Positions 17,356 to 26,577 of a stretch of DNA of 45,895 nt are shown piece by piece. Source of the DNA: Faecousia sp. (GTDB lineage: Bacteria > Bacillota > Clostridia > Oscillospirales > Oscillospiraceae); contig JARIBV010000122.1 of the NCBI GenBank assembly GCA_029257335.1, positions 1 through 45,895 of the forward strand, read 5' to 3'. Under the pieces are notes generated by a model. That model searched no databases. It saw nothing but the letters and a program-made list of their open reading frames with translations, and had not been told where the DNA came from. Made by a program: the position numbers and the translations under genes. Position 1 is the stretch's first letter; every line of letters begins with the position of its first letter.

Positions 17356-18102
17356 TCAGGTTCTGGCCATGCCATCTACACTGAGGACCACACCGGTAAT
17401 ATAGGAGGCTTCGTCAGAGGCCAAAAATACAAAGGCATTGGCAATATCTTCGGGCTGACCCAGACGACGCAGGGGAATTTGCTGAATCAGAGGCTCCACC
17501 ACTTCCTTGGGGACGGCTCTCATCATGTCGGTCTCGGTAATTCCGGGGGCAACAGCGTTGACCCGAATGCCCTTGGGGCCCAGCTCCCGGGCCAGAGAGA
17601 TGGTCAGACCGTTGACGGCGAATTTGGAGGCAGGATAGGCAATGCCGCTGGGCTGGCCGTAGATGCTGACCATGGAAGAGGTGCTGAGAATTACACCGCT
17701 GCCCCGGGCCACCATGCACTCGGAGGCTGCTCTGGTGGCGTTGAATACACCTTTCACATTCAAATCCATGACCCTGTTGAAATCTTCCTCCGTGTATTCG
17801 GTGAAAGGAGTGCTTTCGGAAACACCGGCGTTGTTTACAAGGATGTCCACGCAGCCATACTGCTGAGCAGCTTCCCGGAAAGCAGCTTTTACGGATTCCA
17901 GACTTGCGAGATTGGGGCTGATGCCGGCTACGGTGGAGTGGGGGAATTCTTCTTTTAATTTGGCAACAGCTTTCTCTGCTGAGGCCTGTGTGCTTGCAGT
18001 CACAATGACGGTGGCACCCTCACGCAAAAAGGCCTGGGCGGTAGCAAAGCCAATGCCACGGCTTCCGCCTGTGATGATTGCAACTTTATCTTTCAGTCTC
18101 AT
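17356..18102 (-). CDS. short-chain dehydrogenase/reductase, FabG-like
   Basis: NAD(P)-dependent oxidoreductase. The 248 residues show the classical SDR pattern: TGGSRGIG at 11-18, NNAG near residue 90, catalytic Y156-x3-K160 in YPASK with the upstream serines of STSSM, and a closing ITGVVLSVDGM. FabG (3-oxoacyl-ACP reductase), acetoacetyl-CoA reductase and sugar dehydrogenases all share these features, so the substrate is open. ATG 18102 was chosen over an in-frame codon at 18117 because GGAGGT lies 7 nt upstream. A candidate operator shared with the buk region lies 173 nt upstream of its start. Confidence 0.85.
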   Translation of the reverse strand: MRLKDKVAIITGGSRGIGFATAQAFLREGATVIVTASTQASAEKAVAKLKEEFPHSTVAGISPNLASLESVKAAFREAAQQYGCVDILVNNAGVSESTPFTEYTEEDFNRVMDLNVKGVFNATRAASECMVARGSGVILSTSSMVSIYGQPSGIAYPASKFAVNGLTISLARELGPKGIRVNAVAPGITETDMMRAVPKEVVEPLIQQIPLRRLGQPEDIANAFVFLASDEASYITGVVLSVDGMART

Positions 18103-18274
18103 ATCGAGTACCTCCATAAGTTTATGATGATTATGGCTTCATTATAGGTTGAGAAATTCCCTCTTTCTGTGATTATATCACGATGCAGGCACGCCTGAGT
18201 AAAATCCGGGAAAAGAACAGATGAGATTCCAATCCACCCAAAGAAGGCGGGCAAGAAAAGGCGGATTGTAAGTC

Positions 18275-18292
18275 TTGTGCGATGTAGCACAA
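18275..18292. promoter_or_regulatory. perfect palindrome, twin of the site upstream of buk
   Basis: TTGTGC-GATGTA-GCACAA is a perfect 6-bp dyad with a 6-nt centre. The centre GATGTA and the following TGAAA are the same as at 41-63. The arms have the geometry of Rex (TTGT…ACAA over 18 bp) and of Crp/Fnr-like sites (TGTG-N6-CACA). It lies 173 nt before the SDR start and 248 nt before glgB in the 437-nt divergent gap (18103-18539). An extended -10 on the - strand (TGA-TATAAT, 18172-18180) lies between it and the SDR gene. Confidence 0.55.
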
Positions 18293-18428
18293 TGAAACGA
18301 AGATTGCCTACATAATTTATATACATTGACTATTTCACTATAAAAGGAAATATGGTATTGTATTATATACAGGATTTTATTTCATGTTTCACAAACAAAA
18401 GCGTTAGGTCTTTGAAAAATCTGTGTTT

Positions 18429-18472
18429 TTCGACTAAAAAGGATTGAAGTTCTTGTGTAAACAGGTTATAAT
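18429..18472 (+). promoter_or_regulatory. glycogen operon promoter with upstream box
   Basis: -35 TTGAAG (18444-18449), 17-nt spacer, perfect -10 TATAAT (18467-18472). The 19-nt TTCGACTAAAAAGGATTGA at 18429-18447 runs into the -35. It recurs with one mismatch in the same register at the giant protease promoter (39891-39909). The predicted transcript start is near 18479, leaving a leader of about 60 nt before the glgB ATG. Confidence 0.8.
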
Positions 18473-18539
18473 ATATCCAAGCTGGAAGGACCATCCAAAC
18501 TTAGGAAGGTTTCCTGCAGCCCGAGGGGACGAACATCTT

Positions 18540-20423
18540 ATGGATAAGAAAACCAAAGGACTTTTGGAAGAATTCCAAAACGGCACCTGTCTTCTGGCCC
18601 ATGAGCTGATGGGCTGTCACCGAGTCACCCGGCAGGGAACGGCAGGTTATGTGTTCCGGGTCTGGGCCCCCCATGCCCAAGCCGTCAGTGTGGTTGGGGA
18701 GTTCAACCACTGGGACACCGGGGACCTTCCCATGGAGCAGCTTTCCGGCGGCGTCTGGGAGGCATTCACAAACCAGGGAGAGGAAGGCCATCGGTATCAG
18801 TTCTATATAACAAAGCAAGATGGCTCCGGAGTCTATAAGGCAGACCCCTATGCCACCAGAAGTGCAGTGCCCCCGGAGCCATCCAGCTGTATCTGCACGG
18901 CGGAGAAATTCCCCTGGGGAGACGGAAAATGGATGCGGGATTTCCCGATGCGCAGTCCCATGGCAGCACCTGTCAATATCTACGAATTGCATATGGGATC
19001 CTGGAAACGGAAAGAGGACGGTTCCTTCTATACCTATAGTGAGCTGGCAGAGCCCCTTGTGGAGTATTTGGTGGATATGGGATATACCCATGTGGAGCTG
19101 ATGCCTCTGGGCGAGTATCTCCGGGAGGAAAGCCTGGGCTATGAGACCATGAGCTTCTATGCTCCCACGGCGAGATACGGAAAGCCTCAGGATTTGAAAA
19201 GGCTGGTAGATACCCTGCACAGAGCCGGAATCGGCGTGATCCTGAATTGGGTGCCCAGTCATTTTCCAAAGGAACCGGCGGGGCTTATGGAGTTTGACGG
19301 TACCTGCTGCTATGAGTCGTCCGACGAACAGGCCAGAGAACACCCTGTATATCCCACCAGATTCTTTGATTATTCACGCAATGAGGTTTGCAGCTTTCTG
19401 GTATCCAATGTGGTCTACTGGCTGGAGAAGTTCCACATAGACGGACTTCGGGTGGATTCGGTTGCTTCTATGCTGTACTTAGATTATCACAGACCCAATT
19501 ACCGGCCCAACCGGTTCGGCGGACGGGAAAATCTGGATGCTATGGATCTGCTGCGGCGAGTCAACCGGGCGGCCCAGCAGGTCAGACCCAACGCCATCAT
19601 GGTTGCAGAGGTGGCACACACCTTCCCCACCATTACAAAGCCGGAGCGTGACGGCGGCCTGGGCTTTCTGTTCAAGTGGAATACCGGGTGGCTCAAGGAG
19701 GTCCTGGATTATTTCTCAAACGCAGAAGAATCTGCGGACCACCAAAAGCAAAGAGAGGCAATGGACAGTGCTTATGCGGAGAACTTTGTGCTTCCTCTGT
19801 CCCATCATCCGGTGGTGCTGGGAAATACTTCTCTGCTCAACAAAATGCCCGGCGATTATGATATGCGGTTTTCGGGACTTCGTGCCCTTCTGGGGCTTAC
19901 AATGGCCCATCCCGGCAAGAAGCTCCTGTTCATGGGAAATGAGTTTGCACATTTTGACCCATGGAACCCCCAAAAGCCCCTGGACTGGGTGCTGCTGGAC
20001 TTTGAGCGGCATCGCCAGATGCAGAATTTTGTCCGCACAGTGAACCACTTTTACCGGAATCGTCCTCCGTTTTGGCAGAAGGAACTGGATCAGGATGGCT
20101 TTCAGTGGGTAACCTGTGAAAAAACAGAAAAAGGACTGTTTGCATTCCGACGCATTGACGGACGAAGCAGAGAAATTCTGGTGGTGTGCAATTTTGGCAC
20201 GAACACCCACCCACAATGCCGCTTGGGCGTGCCCCGCCGTGGCATTTACAAGCCGATCCTGTCATCGGATGAACTGCAATTTGGCGGCAGCGGAATGGAG
20301 CTTCCCACCGCAGCCAGCCAGAGCAGCCCCTGCGGAGAATATAAATTATCGGCACAGTTCTGCATCCCGGCCATGTCCGTAACCTATTATGTCCGGGAAA
20401 ATCCTCCCAAGAAGGGAATTTAA
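18540..20423 (+). CDS. glgB: glycogen branching enzyme homologue with altered active site
   Basis: A 627-residue GlgB-type GH13 protein: N-terminal CBM48 (about 25-120, GYVFRVWAPHAQAVSVVGEFNHW), the barrel with GLRVDSVASMLYLDY and FGGREN, and MPGDYDMRFSGLRALLG plus LLFMGNEFAHF late. R304, the nucleophile-equivalent D306, E357 (VAEVAH), H241 and H422 remain. However, the region IV SHDE of active GlgB reads S-H422-H423-P424, replacing the invariant Asp526-equivalent (E. coli numbering), and region I ILDWVP reads I-L-N236-W-V-P. The family suggests the protein is inactive or has a changed activity, while the rest of the fold is intact with no frameshift. ATG 18540 follows GAGGGG; an in-frame TTG at 18444 overlaps the promoter. 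It is first in the glycogen operon. Confidence 0.85.
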   Translation: MDKKTKGLLEEFQNGTCLLAHELMGCHRVTRQGTAGYVFRVWAPHAQAVSVVGEFNHWDTGDLPMEQLSGGVWEAFTNQGEEGHRYQFYITKQDGSGVYKADPYATRSAVPPEPSSCICTAEKFPWGDGKWMRDFPMRSPMAAPVNIYELHMGSWKRKEDGSFYTYSELAEPLVEYLVDMGYTHVELMPLGEYLREESLGYETMSFYAPTARYGKPQDLKRLVDTLHRAGIGVILNWVPSHFPKEPAGLMEFDGTCCYESSDEQAREHPVYPTRFFDYSRNEVCSFLVSNVVYWLEKFHIDGLRVDSVASMLYLDYHRPNYRPNRFGGRENLDAMDLLRRVNRAAQQVRPNAIMVAEVAHTFPTITKPERDGGLGFLFKWNTGWLKEVLDYFSNAEESADHQKQREAMDSAYAENFVLPLSHHPVVLGNTSLLNKMPGDYDMRFSGLRALLGLTMAHPGKKLLFMGNEFAHFDPWNPQKPLDWVLLDFERHRQMQNFVRTVNHFYRNRPPFWQKELDQDGFQWVTCEKTEKGLFAFRRIDGRSREILVVCNFGTNTHPQCRLGVPRRGIYKPILSSDELQFGGSGMELPTAASQSSPCGEYKLSAQFCIPAMSVTYYVRENPPKKGI

Positions 20424-20525
20424 CAGCTGCAATGTTTCCCCTTGGCCTGTGCCAGGCTGGGATTCAATAAATAAGACCATCAACGATCAAGTAAAGAATC
20501 CAATCATAGTAAGGAGAGGCGCCCT

Positions 20526-21716
20526 ATGTATTTTCAGAAAAAACGCTGCATTGCGATGCTTTTGGCCGGAGGTCAGGGCAGTCGGCTGAAGGTCCTCACG
20601 GAGAACACCGCAAAGCCCGCTGTCCCCTTTGGCGGTAAATATCGGATCATCGACTTTCCCCTGTCAAACTGTGTAAACTCCGGAATTGATACCGTTGGTA
20701 TTCTGACCCAGTACCAGCCTCTGGAGCTGAACGAGTACATCGGAAACGGTCAGCCCTGGGGCCTCAATAAGTCCCACTGCTGTGCCCAAGTCCTGCCCCC
20801 CTATGAACGCCACGACAAGAAAAGCGGCTGGTATAAGGGCACTGCCAACGCAATTTACCAGAATCTCCAGTTTATTGATCGCTTTGATCCCCAATATGTA
20901 CTGGTGCTCTCCGGCGACCATATTTACAAAATGGACTATGCGGCCATGATCGATTACCATGAAAAAAATGGTGCCGACTGCACCATTGCCGTGCGGAATG
21001 TTCCTCTGGCCGAGGCCAGCCGGTTCGGCATCATGAATACAAAGCCCGACGGCACAATTTATGAGTTTGAAGAGAAGCCCAAGCATCCCAAGTCCACCAA
21101 TGCCTCCATGGGTATCTATGTTTTTAACTGGAGCATCCTGCGTGAGTTCCTGATTGCAGACGAGGAAGACCCCGGCTCCAGCAATGACTTCGGCAAGAAT
21201 ATCATCCCCAATCTGCTGAACTCCGGACATAAGCTCATGGCCTATGCCTTTGACGGGTACTGGAAGGATGTGGGCACCATCGACTCTCTGTGGGAGGCCA
21301 ACATGGACCTTCTGGGAAAGAACCCCGAGTTCGACATCCGCGGAGATGAGACCCAGAAAATCAGCGCCAGAAACAATGCGCTGCCCTCCAGCTATATTGC
21401 CAAAGAGGCCAAGACGGTGAACTGCTTTATTGCCGAAGGCGGCGAGATCTACGGTACGGTCCGTCACTCCATTATTTCCACCGGCTGCTCCATTGGCGTC
21501 GGTGCACTGGTAGAACACAGCGTAATCATGCCCAATGTCACCATTGCCCCCGGTGCCATTGTCCGCAATGCCATTGTAGGCGAGAACTGCGTGATTTCCA
21601 CAGGGGCTGTGGTTGGCGGCGTGCATGTAGCCGGTACCCAGCGGAAGATCAGCGTTCTGGGCAAGGGCCATACGGTTGCGGAAAACGCCGTGGTAGCTCC
21701 CGGCGAAGTGCTGTAA
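20526..21716 (+). CDS. glgC: glucose-1-phosphate adenylyltransferase, catalytic subunit
   Basis: Makes ADP-glucose from ATP and glucose-1-phosphate, the committed step of glycogen synthesis. The 396-residue protein has the nucleotide-binding [23 protein letters not shown], the sugar-phosphate loop FEEKP, the catalytic-site [26 protein letters not shown] and a C-terminal left-handed beta-helix of hexapeptide repeats. AAGGAGA lies 8 nt before the ATG. The 102-nt gap after glgB holds a small GCCTG/CAGGC hairpin (20445-20457). glgD starts 17 nt after its stop; GlgC and GlgD form the hetero-oligomer of Firmicutes. Confidence 0.95.
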   Translation: MYFQKKRCIAMLLAGGQGSRLKVLTENTAKPAVPFGGKYRIIDFPLSNCVNSGIDTVGILTQYQPLELNEYIGNGQPWGLNKSHCCAQVLPPYERHDKKSGWYKGTANAIYQNLQFIDRFDPQYVLVLSGDHIYKMDYAAMIDYHEKNGADCTIAVRNVPLAEASRFGIMNTKPDGTIYEFEEKPKHPKSTNASMGIYVFNWSILREFLIADEEDPGSSNDFGKNIIPNLLNSGHKLMAYAFDGYWKDVGTIDSLWEANMDLLGKNPEFDIRGDETQKISARNNALPSSYIAKEAKTVNCFIAEGGEIYGTVRHSIISTGCSIGVGALVEHSVIMPNVTIAPGAIVRNAIVGENCVISTGAVVGGVHVAGTQRKISVLGKGHTVAENAVVAPGEVL

Positions 21717-21733
21717 AAAGGAGGAATACCACA

Positions 21734-22849
21734 ATGAAAGCACTGGGTATTATTTTTGCCAACATCTACGACAGCTCTCTGGGCGAGCTGACCAATAAAC
21801 GGACCATTGCGTCACTGCCCTATGGCGGACGGTATCGTCAGATCGACTTTATCCTGTCCAGCATGTCCAACTCTGCGATTCGTCATATTGCGGTGATTAC
21901 CAAGTATAATTATCAGTCTCTCATGCACCACATTGGCTCCGGCCAGGAGTGGAACCTGGAGATGGAAGAGGGGAGTCTGGAATATCTGACGCCTTTTGCC
22001 ATGAGTCATGACGGCACCTACCGGGGCAAGCTGGATGCACTGAACTGTGCCATTGAATTTTTGGAGAATACCAACGAGGAATATGTGATTCTGTCTGACA
22101 GCAGCGTGGTGTGCAACATTGACCTGCAAAAGGTTCTGGAGCAGCATGTAGCCTCCGGCAAAGAGGTCACGGTAGTAGCGGTGGACGGTGTGGCCAACAG
22201 CATAAAGCAGCTGGATCTGGCAATCCGCCTGGATGAATCCGGGGAAGTGGTAGACCTGGCCGTGGACTACTGTGCAGGTCCTGAGTATCTGGCGAGCATG
22301 GGCATCTTTGTTATGAAGCGGGAGCTGCTCATCAAGGTGGTCAAGGAATCGGTAGCCCGGAGCCTGTATCGTCTGGAGCGGGACTTCATGCTTCGTCAGT
22401 TCGCAGCAAAAAAACTCACAGTGGGCGTATACCTGTTTGAGGGCGTTGCGCTGTTTAACGAAAGTACTTTGGAGTATTACAAGAACAACCTGGCGCTGCT
22501 GAACCCCGAGATTCGGCACGGCCTGTTTAATGGCGGCGGCACCATCTATACCAAGGTGCGGGACCGTGTTCCCACTGTCTATGGAGAGAATTCCGAGATC
22601 GATGACTGCATTGTGGCAGATGGCTGTGAGCTGGAGGGAAGTGCAGAGCACTCTTTGTTCTTCCGTCAGGTAAAGCTGAAGGCCGGCGCAAAGGTTTCCA
22701 ATTCCCTTATTATGAATGACTGCGTGGTTGGCGAGAATGCCGAGCTGGACTGTGTCATTCTGGATAAGGATGTAGTGGTTCATCCGGGGGCACGCCTTGT
22801 GGGCACCCCTGAAAATCCGATCATCATTAAGAGGGGAGAAGTTGTATGA
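21734..22849 (+). CDS. glgD: GlgD, regulatory subunit of ADP-glucose pyrophosphorylase
   Basis: Paralogue of GlgC that raises the activity of the GlgC/GlgD complex in Firmicutes. The 371 residues start MKALGIIFANIYDSSLGELT, where the catalytic GGxGxRL loop of GlgC is absent, then PYGGRYRQIDFILSSMSNS, and end in a hexapeptide-repeat region. AAGGAGGA lies 8 nt before the ATG. Its TGA overlaps the glgA ATG (ATGA), so glgD and glgA are translationally coupled. Confidence 0.93.
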   Translation: MKALGIIFANIYDSSLGELTNKRTIASLPYGGRYRQIDFILSSMSNSAIRHIAVITKYNYQSLMHHIGSGQEWNLEMEEGSLEYLTPFAMSHDGTYRGKLDALNCAIEFLENTNEEYVILSDSSVVCNIDLQKVLEQHVASGKEVTVVAVDGVANSIKQLDLAIRLDESGEVVDLAVDYCAGPEYLASMGIFVMKRELLIKVVKESVARSLYRLERDFMLRQFAAKKLTVGVYLFEGVALFNESTLEYYKNNLALLNPEIRHGLFNGGGTIYTKVRDRVPTVYGENSEIDDCIVADGCELEGSAEHSLFFRQVKLKAGAKVSNSLIMNDCVVGENAELDCVILDKDVVVHPGARLVGTPENPIIIKRGEVV

Positions 22850-24282
22850 AAATCGCAATGGTAGCCTCCGAAGCTGCTCCTTATGTCAAATCAGGCGGTT
22901 TGGGAGATGTGATGCTGGGCCTGCCCAGTGAACTGGCAAGAATTCCCGGCAATGATGTCTGTCTGTTTCTGCCCTATTACAAGAAAATCAAGGACAACCC
23001 CAACTATTCTGTAGAGTTTTGCACAGAGTTCCATGTGCAGCTGTCCTGGCGGCAGCAGTACGGCGGCCTGTATCGGCTGAGAGGTACCGCAGCACAGCAG
23101 CCCACGGTGTACTTTGTGGATAATGAGTACTATTTTGGAAGAGACGGCCTCTATGGATATCTGGACGACGGGGAGCGCTATGCATTCTTCTCCAAAGCGG
23201 TTTTGGAGGCAATGGCAAGCATGCAGTACTATCCCGATGTCATTCAGTCCAACGACTGGCAGACCGCCATGCTCCCTGTGTATATCAATGCAGAGTACCG
23301 GGGGACCTTCCCCTATACCAAGACCCTGTTTACCATCCACAACATTGAATATCAGGGCTGGGCAAATCCCGACTTCTTTGACAATGTATTGGGCCTTCCT
23401 GATTCTTTCCGCGGCATTATGGATATGTCCGGCGGCGTGAACATGATGAAAGGTGCCATTGAATGCGCCGATGCAGTGTCTACGGTTTCCGAAACCTATG
23501 CCCAGGAGATCCGCTATCCTTACTATGCTCATGGATTGGATGGCATCCTCTCTGCCAACTGGTTTAAGCTCCGTGGAATCACCAACGGTGTAGATGTGTC
23601 TGTCTTTGATCCATCCACGGATAAAGCCCTTGTGAAAAACTACTGTGCACATACCTATGCCGCAGGAAAGGCTGCAAACAAGGCTGCTTTGCAGAAGGAA
23701 CTGGGCCTGCCCCAGGACCCTGATGTTCCCATGATGGCCATGATTACCCGGCTGGCAGGACATAAGGGAATCGACCTGCTGTGCTATGTGGCAAGACGGC
23801 TCATGGAACAGGATGTACAGCTGGTGATTTTGGGCACCGGTGAGCAGCGCTTCGAGAATTTCTTCCGTGGCCTGGCCGCCGAGTATCCTGAAAAAGTCTC
23901 TGCGCAGCTGAAGTTTGATCTTGGCCTTGCCAATCGGATCTATGCCGCCTCTGACATTTACCTCATGCCCTCCAAGTCTGAACCCTGTGGTCTCAGCCAG
24001 ATGAATGCCATGCGCTATGGTACGGTTCCCATTGTCAATGCCACCGGCGGCCTCAAGGACACGGTTCCCCCTGTGGATCCCACCACGGACACCGGCCTGG
24101 GCTTTACCTTCCAAAGTTACAACGGGGATGACTTCTGGGATGCCATTGAGCGCTGCCTGGAGACATTCCAGGACAAGGAAGCCTGGAATAAGCTGATTCT
24201 CAGAGGAATGGGCACGGACTTCAGCTGGAAAAAACCTGCTGAAAAGTACATGGAGCTGTTCCGCCATCTTCAGGAACAATAA
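22846..24282 (+). CDS. glgA: glycogen synthase (GT5)
   Basis: Adds glucosyl units from ADP-glucose to the non-reducing end of glycogen. The 478-residue GT-B protein has the ADP-glucose-binding KSGGLGDV near the N-terminus, the catalytic FTIHNIEYQGW region, and the C-terminal ITRLAGHKGIDLL and PSKSEPCGLSQMNAMRYGTVPIV segments with the conserved Glu. The ATG overlaps the glgD stop by 4 nt. A GC-rich hairpin follows 14 nt after the stop. Confidence 0.96.
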   Translation: MKIAMVASEAAPYVKSGGLGDVMLGLPSELARIPGNDVCLFLPYYKKIKDNPNYSVEFCTEFHVQLSWRQQYGGLYRLRGTAAQQPTVYFVDNEYYFGRDGLYGYLDDGERYAFFSKAVLEAMASMQYYPDVIQSNDWQTAMLPVYINAEYRGTFPYTKTLFTIHNIEYQGWANPDFFDNVLGLPDSFRGIMDMSGGVNMMKGAIECADAVSTVSETYAQEIRYPYYAHGLDGILSANWFKLRGITNGVDVSVFDPSTDKALVKNYCAHTYAAGKAANKAALQKELGLPQDPDVPMMAMITRLAGHKGIDLLCYVARRLMEQDVQLVILGTGEQRFENFFRGLAAEYPEKVSAQLKFDLGLANRIYAASDIYLMPSKSEPCGLSQMNAMRYGTVPIVNATGGLKDTVPPVDPTTDTGLGFTFQSYNGDDFWDAIERCLETFQDKEAWNKLILRGMGTDFSWKKPAEKYMELFRHLQEQ

Positions 24283-24296
24283 GAAAAGACACTTGC

Positions 24297-24318
24297 GGGG
24301 CCGCCAAACGGCGGCCCC
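24297..24318 (+). terminator. GC hairpin after glgA (weak terminator)
   Basis: A perfect 9-bp stem GGGGCCGCC / GGCGGCCCC with loop AAAC, followed by CTGTTTG rather than a full T-tract. It is likely an attenuating or stabilising element between the glycogen synthesis genes and the downstream hydrolase gene, 95 nt further on. Confidence 0.5.
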
Positions 24319-24413
24319 CTGTTTGCCTGGGAAAAACAGAAGGGAAATACCCACGATGGGGAGTGTCTGCCTTGTGTTTTACGCCTACTTTTACACAAAA
24401 GGAGTTCCACTCT

Positions 24414-26267
24414 ATGCTTCGCATTTTATATAACAGCCGGGATTTGGAGTATAAGGAGCCGTTTGGCACCATTCGGGTGGGGGAACCCTGCACACTGCGA
24501 ATCAAAATCCCCTGCTATTGCCATACCGGGCAGGCAGCGTGTATCTTGCGCCGGGAAGACGGACGGGAATTTATGCAGGTTCCTCTTCGTCTGGAGCAGA
24601 CGCTGCTTCCTTATGAGACCTGGACTTGCCGATTTACGGTGGAGGAACCTGGACTTTACTTCTATTATTTCCGCATTTCCACTCCCAATGAAAGCTTTTC
24701 CCTTCTGCGGCAGGGGGACCAGACCAATATGGAGGCTGGCGACTGGTGGCAGCTCAGCTGCATTGTTTCCGATGCTGGAACGCCGGACTGGGCCAAGGGA
24801 GCCATTATCTATCAGGTTTTTCCGGACCGATTTGCTAAATCCGGCAGCTGCGACCTCACCGGGAAGCTGGAACCCTATACGATCCATGAAACCTGGGAGG
24901 AAGAAGTGCAGTGGCAGCCCACAAAAGAAGGGCTTGTACTGAACAATGACTTTTACGGGGGGAATTTTCCGGGGATCACAGAGAAACTTCCCTATATTGC
25001 CTCTCTGGGCACTACAATTTTGTATCTGAATCCCATTTCCAAGTCCTTTTCCAGTCATCGGTATGATACGGGCGACTACAAGACTCCGGACCCGATGCTG
25101 GGCACGGAGGCTGACTTTGCAATGCTGTGCCGGGAAGCCCGAAAGCTGGGCATCCATGTGGTTTTGGACGGAGTATTTTCCCATACGGGGTCTAACAGTC
25201 TGTATTTTGACAGAGAAGGGACCTTTGGAGGCAAGGGGGCCTATGCAGATTCCAATTCCCCCTTCCGTAACTGGTATCAATTTTATGAATATCCCAATCA
25301 ATATCATAGCTGGTGGGGATTTGACACCCTTCCCACGGTGAACAAAATGGAGCCCGATTTTCTGAACTACATCATTGATGACCAGGACAGTGTGGTGGCC
25401 CATTGGCTCCGTCTGGGTGCCGACGGGTTCCGGCTGGATGTGGCAGATGAGCTGCCGGACGAATTTATTCTCCGGCTGAAAAAACGGATCCGTGAGATCA
25501 AACCGGATGCCCTTCTGATGGGAGAGGTATGGGAGGATGCTTCCAATAAGGTGGCATACAATCGCCGCCGCCGCTACTTTGTAGACGGAGAACTGGACAG
25601 CACCATGAATTATCCCTTCCGGAATGCCATTTTGAACTTCCTGCGCAGACAAGACCAGGGGCAGGGCTTTCAGGAAACGGTGATGTCCATTGTGGAAAAC
25701 TATCCCTCTGATGTCATGGCCTGCTGCATGAACCTGCTTGGTTCTCATGATACGCCCCGAATCCTCACTGCGCTTATGGGAGATTTTGCAGGAACCAGAG
25801 AAGAGCAGGCGGCCTATCATCTGAGCGACGATCAGCGGACGGAAGCAAAGCAGAGGCTGAAAATGGCATCCTTTTTGCAATATGTTCTGCCCGGTGCGCC
25901 CTCTGTATATTACGGCGACGAGGCGGGGATGGAAGGCTGTGCAGACCCCTTTAACCGTCGGACCTACCCCTGGGGCAGAGAGGATAAGGAGCTTCTGACG
26001 CATTACCGACACCTTGGACGGATGCGCCGCAGCAGTCCTGCACTGCGCAGCGGCAATATCCGTTTTTTTGCGGCGGCAGACGGACGCCTTGGATTTTTGC
26101 GGGGCTCAGAGGAAAAACCGTCGCAGCAGGTGAAGGTGTATGTGAACCGAAGTGGGGCTGCCTGGGAGATCCCATTGGGAAGGGTTCTTTTTGGGCATCG
26201 GATTGATACCATGACCCCCGATACATTGGTACTCCTTTCTGATGGTTTTGTGGCATTGGAGGTGTAG
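24414..26267 (+). CDS. GH13 alpha-glucan hydrolase (neopullulanase/cyclomaltodextrinase-like)
   Basis: Cytoplasmic alpha-glucan hydrolase or transferase. The 617-residue protein lacks a signal peptide and begins with a beta-sandwich domain of about 130 residues, then IIYQVFPDRFAKSG. The four GH13 regions are intact: DGVFSHTG, GFRLDVADEL with R340 and nucleophile D342, GEVWED with acid/base E371, and LLGSHDTPR with D446. This contrasts with the altered GlgB of the same operon. ATG 24414 has AAAAGGAG 9 nt upstream. It probably trims or debranches glycogen-derived maltodextrins; exact bond specificity cannot be read from the motifs. Confidence 0.85.
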   Translation: MLRILYNSRDLEYKEPFGTIRVGEPCTLRIKIPCYCHTGQAACILRREDGREFMQVPLRLEQTLLPYETWTCRFTVEEPGLYFYYFRISTPNESFSLLRQGDQTNMEAGDWWQLSCIVSDAGTPDWAKGAIIYQVFPDRFAKSGSCDLTGKLEPYTIHETWEEEVQWQPTKEGLVLNNDFYGGNFPGITEKLPYIASLGTTILYLNPISKSFSSHRYDTGDYKTPDPMLGTEADFAMLCREARKLGIHVVLDGVFSHTGSNSLYFDREGTFGGKGAYADSNSPFRNWYQFYEYPNQYHSWWGFDTLPTVNKMEPDFLNYIIDDQDSVVAHWLRLGADGFRLDVADELPDEFILRLKKRIREIKPDALLMGEVWEDASNKVAYNRRRRYFVDGELDSTMNYPFRNAILNFLRRQDQGQGFQETVMSIVENYPSDVMACCMNLLGSHDTPRILTALMGDFAGTREEQAAYHLSDDQRTEAKQRLKMASFLQYVLPGAPSVYYGDEAGMEGCADPFNRRTYPWGREDKELLTHYRHLGRMRRSSPALRSGNIRFFAAADGRLGFLRGSEEKPSQQVKVYVNRSGAAWEIPLGRVLFGHRIDTMTPDTLVLLSDGFVALEV

Positions 26268-26270
26268 AAC

Positions 26271-26447
26271 ATGCTGCTGGAAAAGTTCATTAGCGGCTAT
26301 TGCCGCGTGCAGGATCAGAGTCGGATGGTGCAGGTGGAACTGGAGGATCAGACGCTTCTCAGTGTGGACTGTACCTATGGCAAGTGCGTATATCAGAGTC
26401 AATGCCCCATTGGAAAAGAAATCACAAAGCTTCTGGAAGAGAAATAA
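26271..26447 (+). CDS. small conserved-looking cysteine-containing protein, unknown
   Basis: A 58-residue open frame beginning MLLEKFISGYCRVQDQS and ending ITKLLEEK. GGAGGTG at 26258-26264 lies 6 nt before its ATG, and only 3 nt separate it from the hydrolase stop, so it is very probably translated as the last gene of the operon. Cysteines at 11, 34, 39 and 45 (C34-x4-C39-x5-C45) could bind a metal. I do not recognise the family; a link to glycogen metabolism is only by position. A strong terminator follows at 26498. Confidence 0.6.
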   Translation: MLLEKFISGYCRVQDQSRMVQVELEDQTLLSVDCTYGKCVYQSQCPIGKEITKLLEEK

Positions 26448-26497
26448 AAAGCTACGGCTGATGCGACTGAAAGGCGTCAGCAAGATATCATAAAAAA

Positions 26498-26540
26498 CGA
26501 GTGGTCCCATCTGTGCAGACTTGGGACCACTCGCTTTTTA
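26498..26540. terminator. bidirectional terminator, glycogen operon / trpS
   Basis: Perfect 12-bp stem CGAGTGGTCCCA / TGGGACCACTCG with a 12-nt loop, preceded by AAAAAA and followed by CTTTTTAT. It ends the + strand operon and lies 37 nt beyond the trpS stop on the - strand. Confidence 0.9.
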
Positions 26541-26577
26541 TCATTTTCGATGAACGGACAGGGGTCGGACAGCCGGA

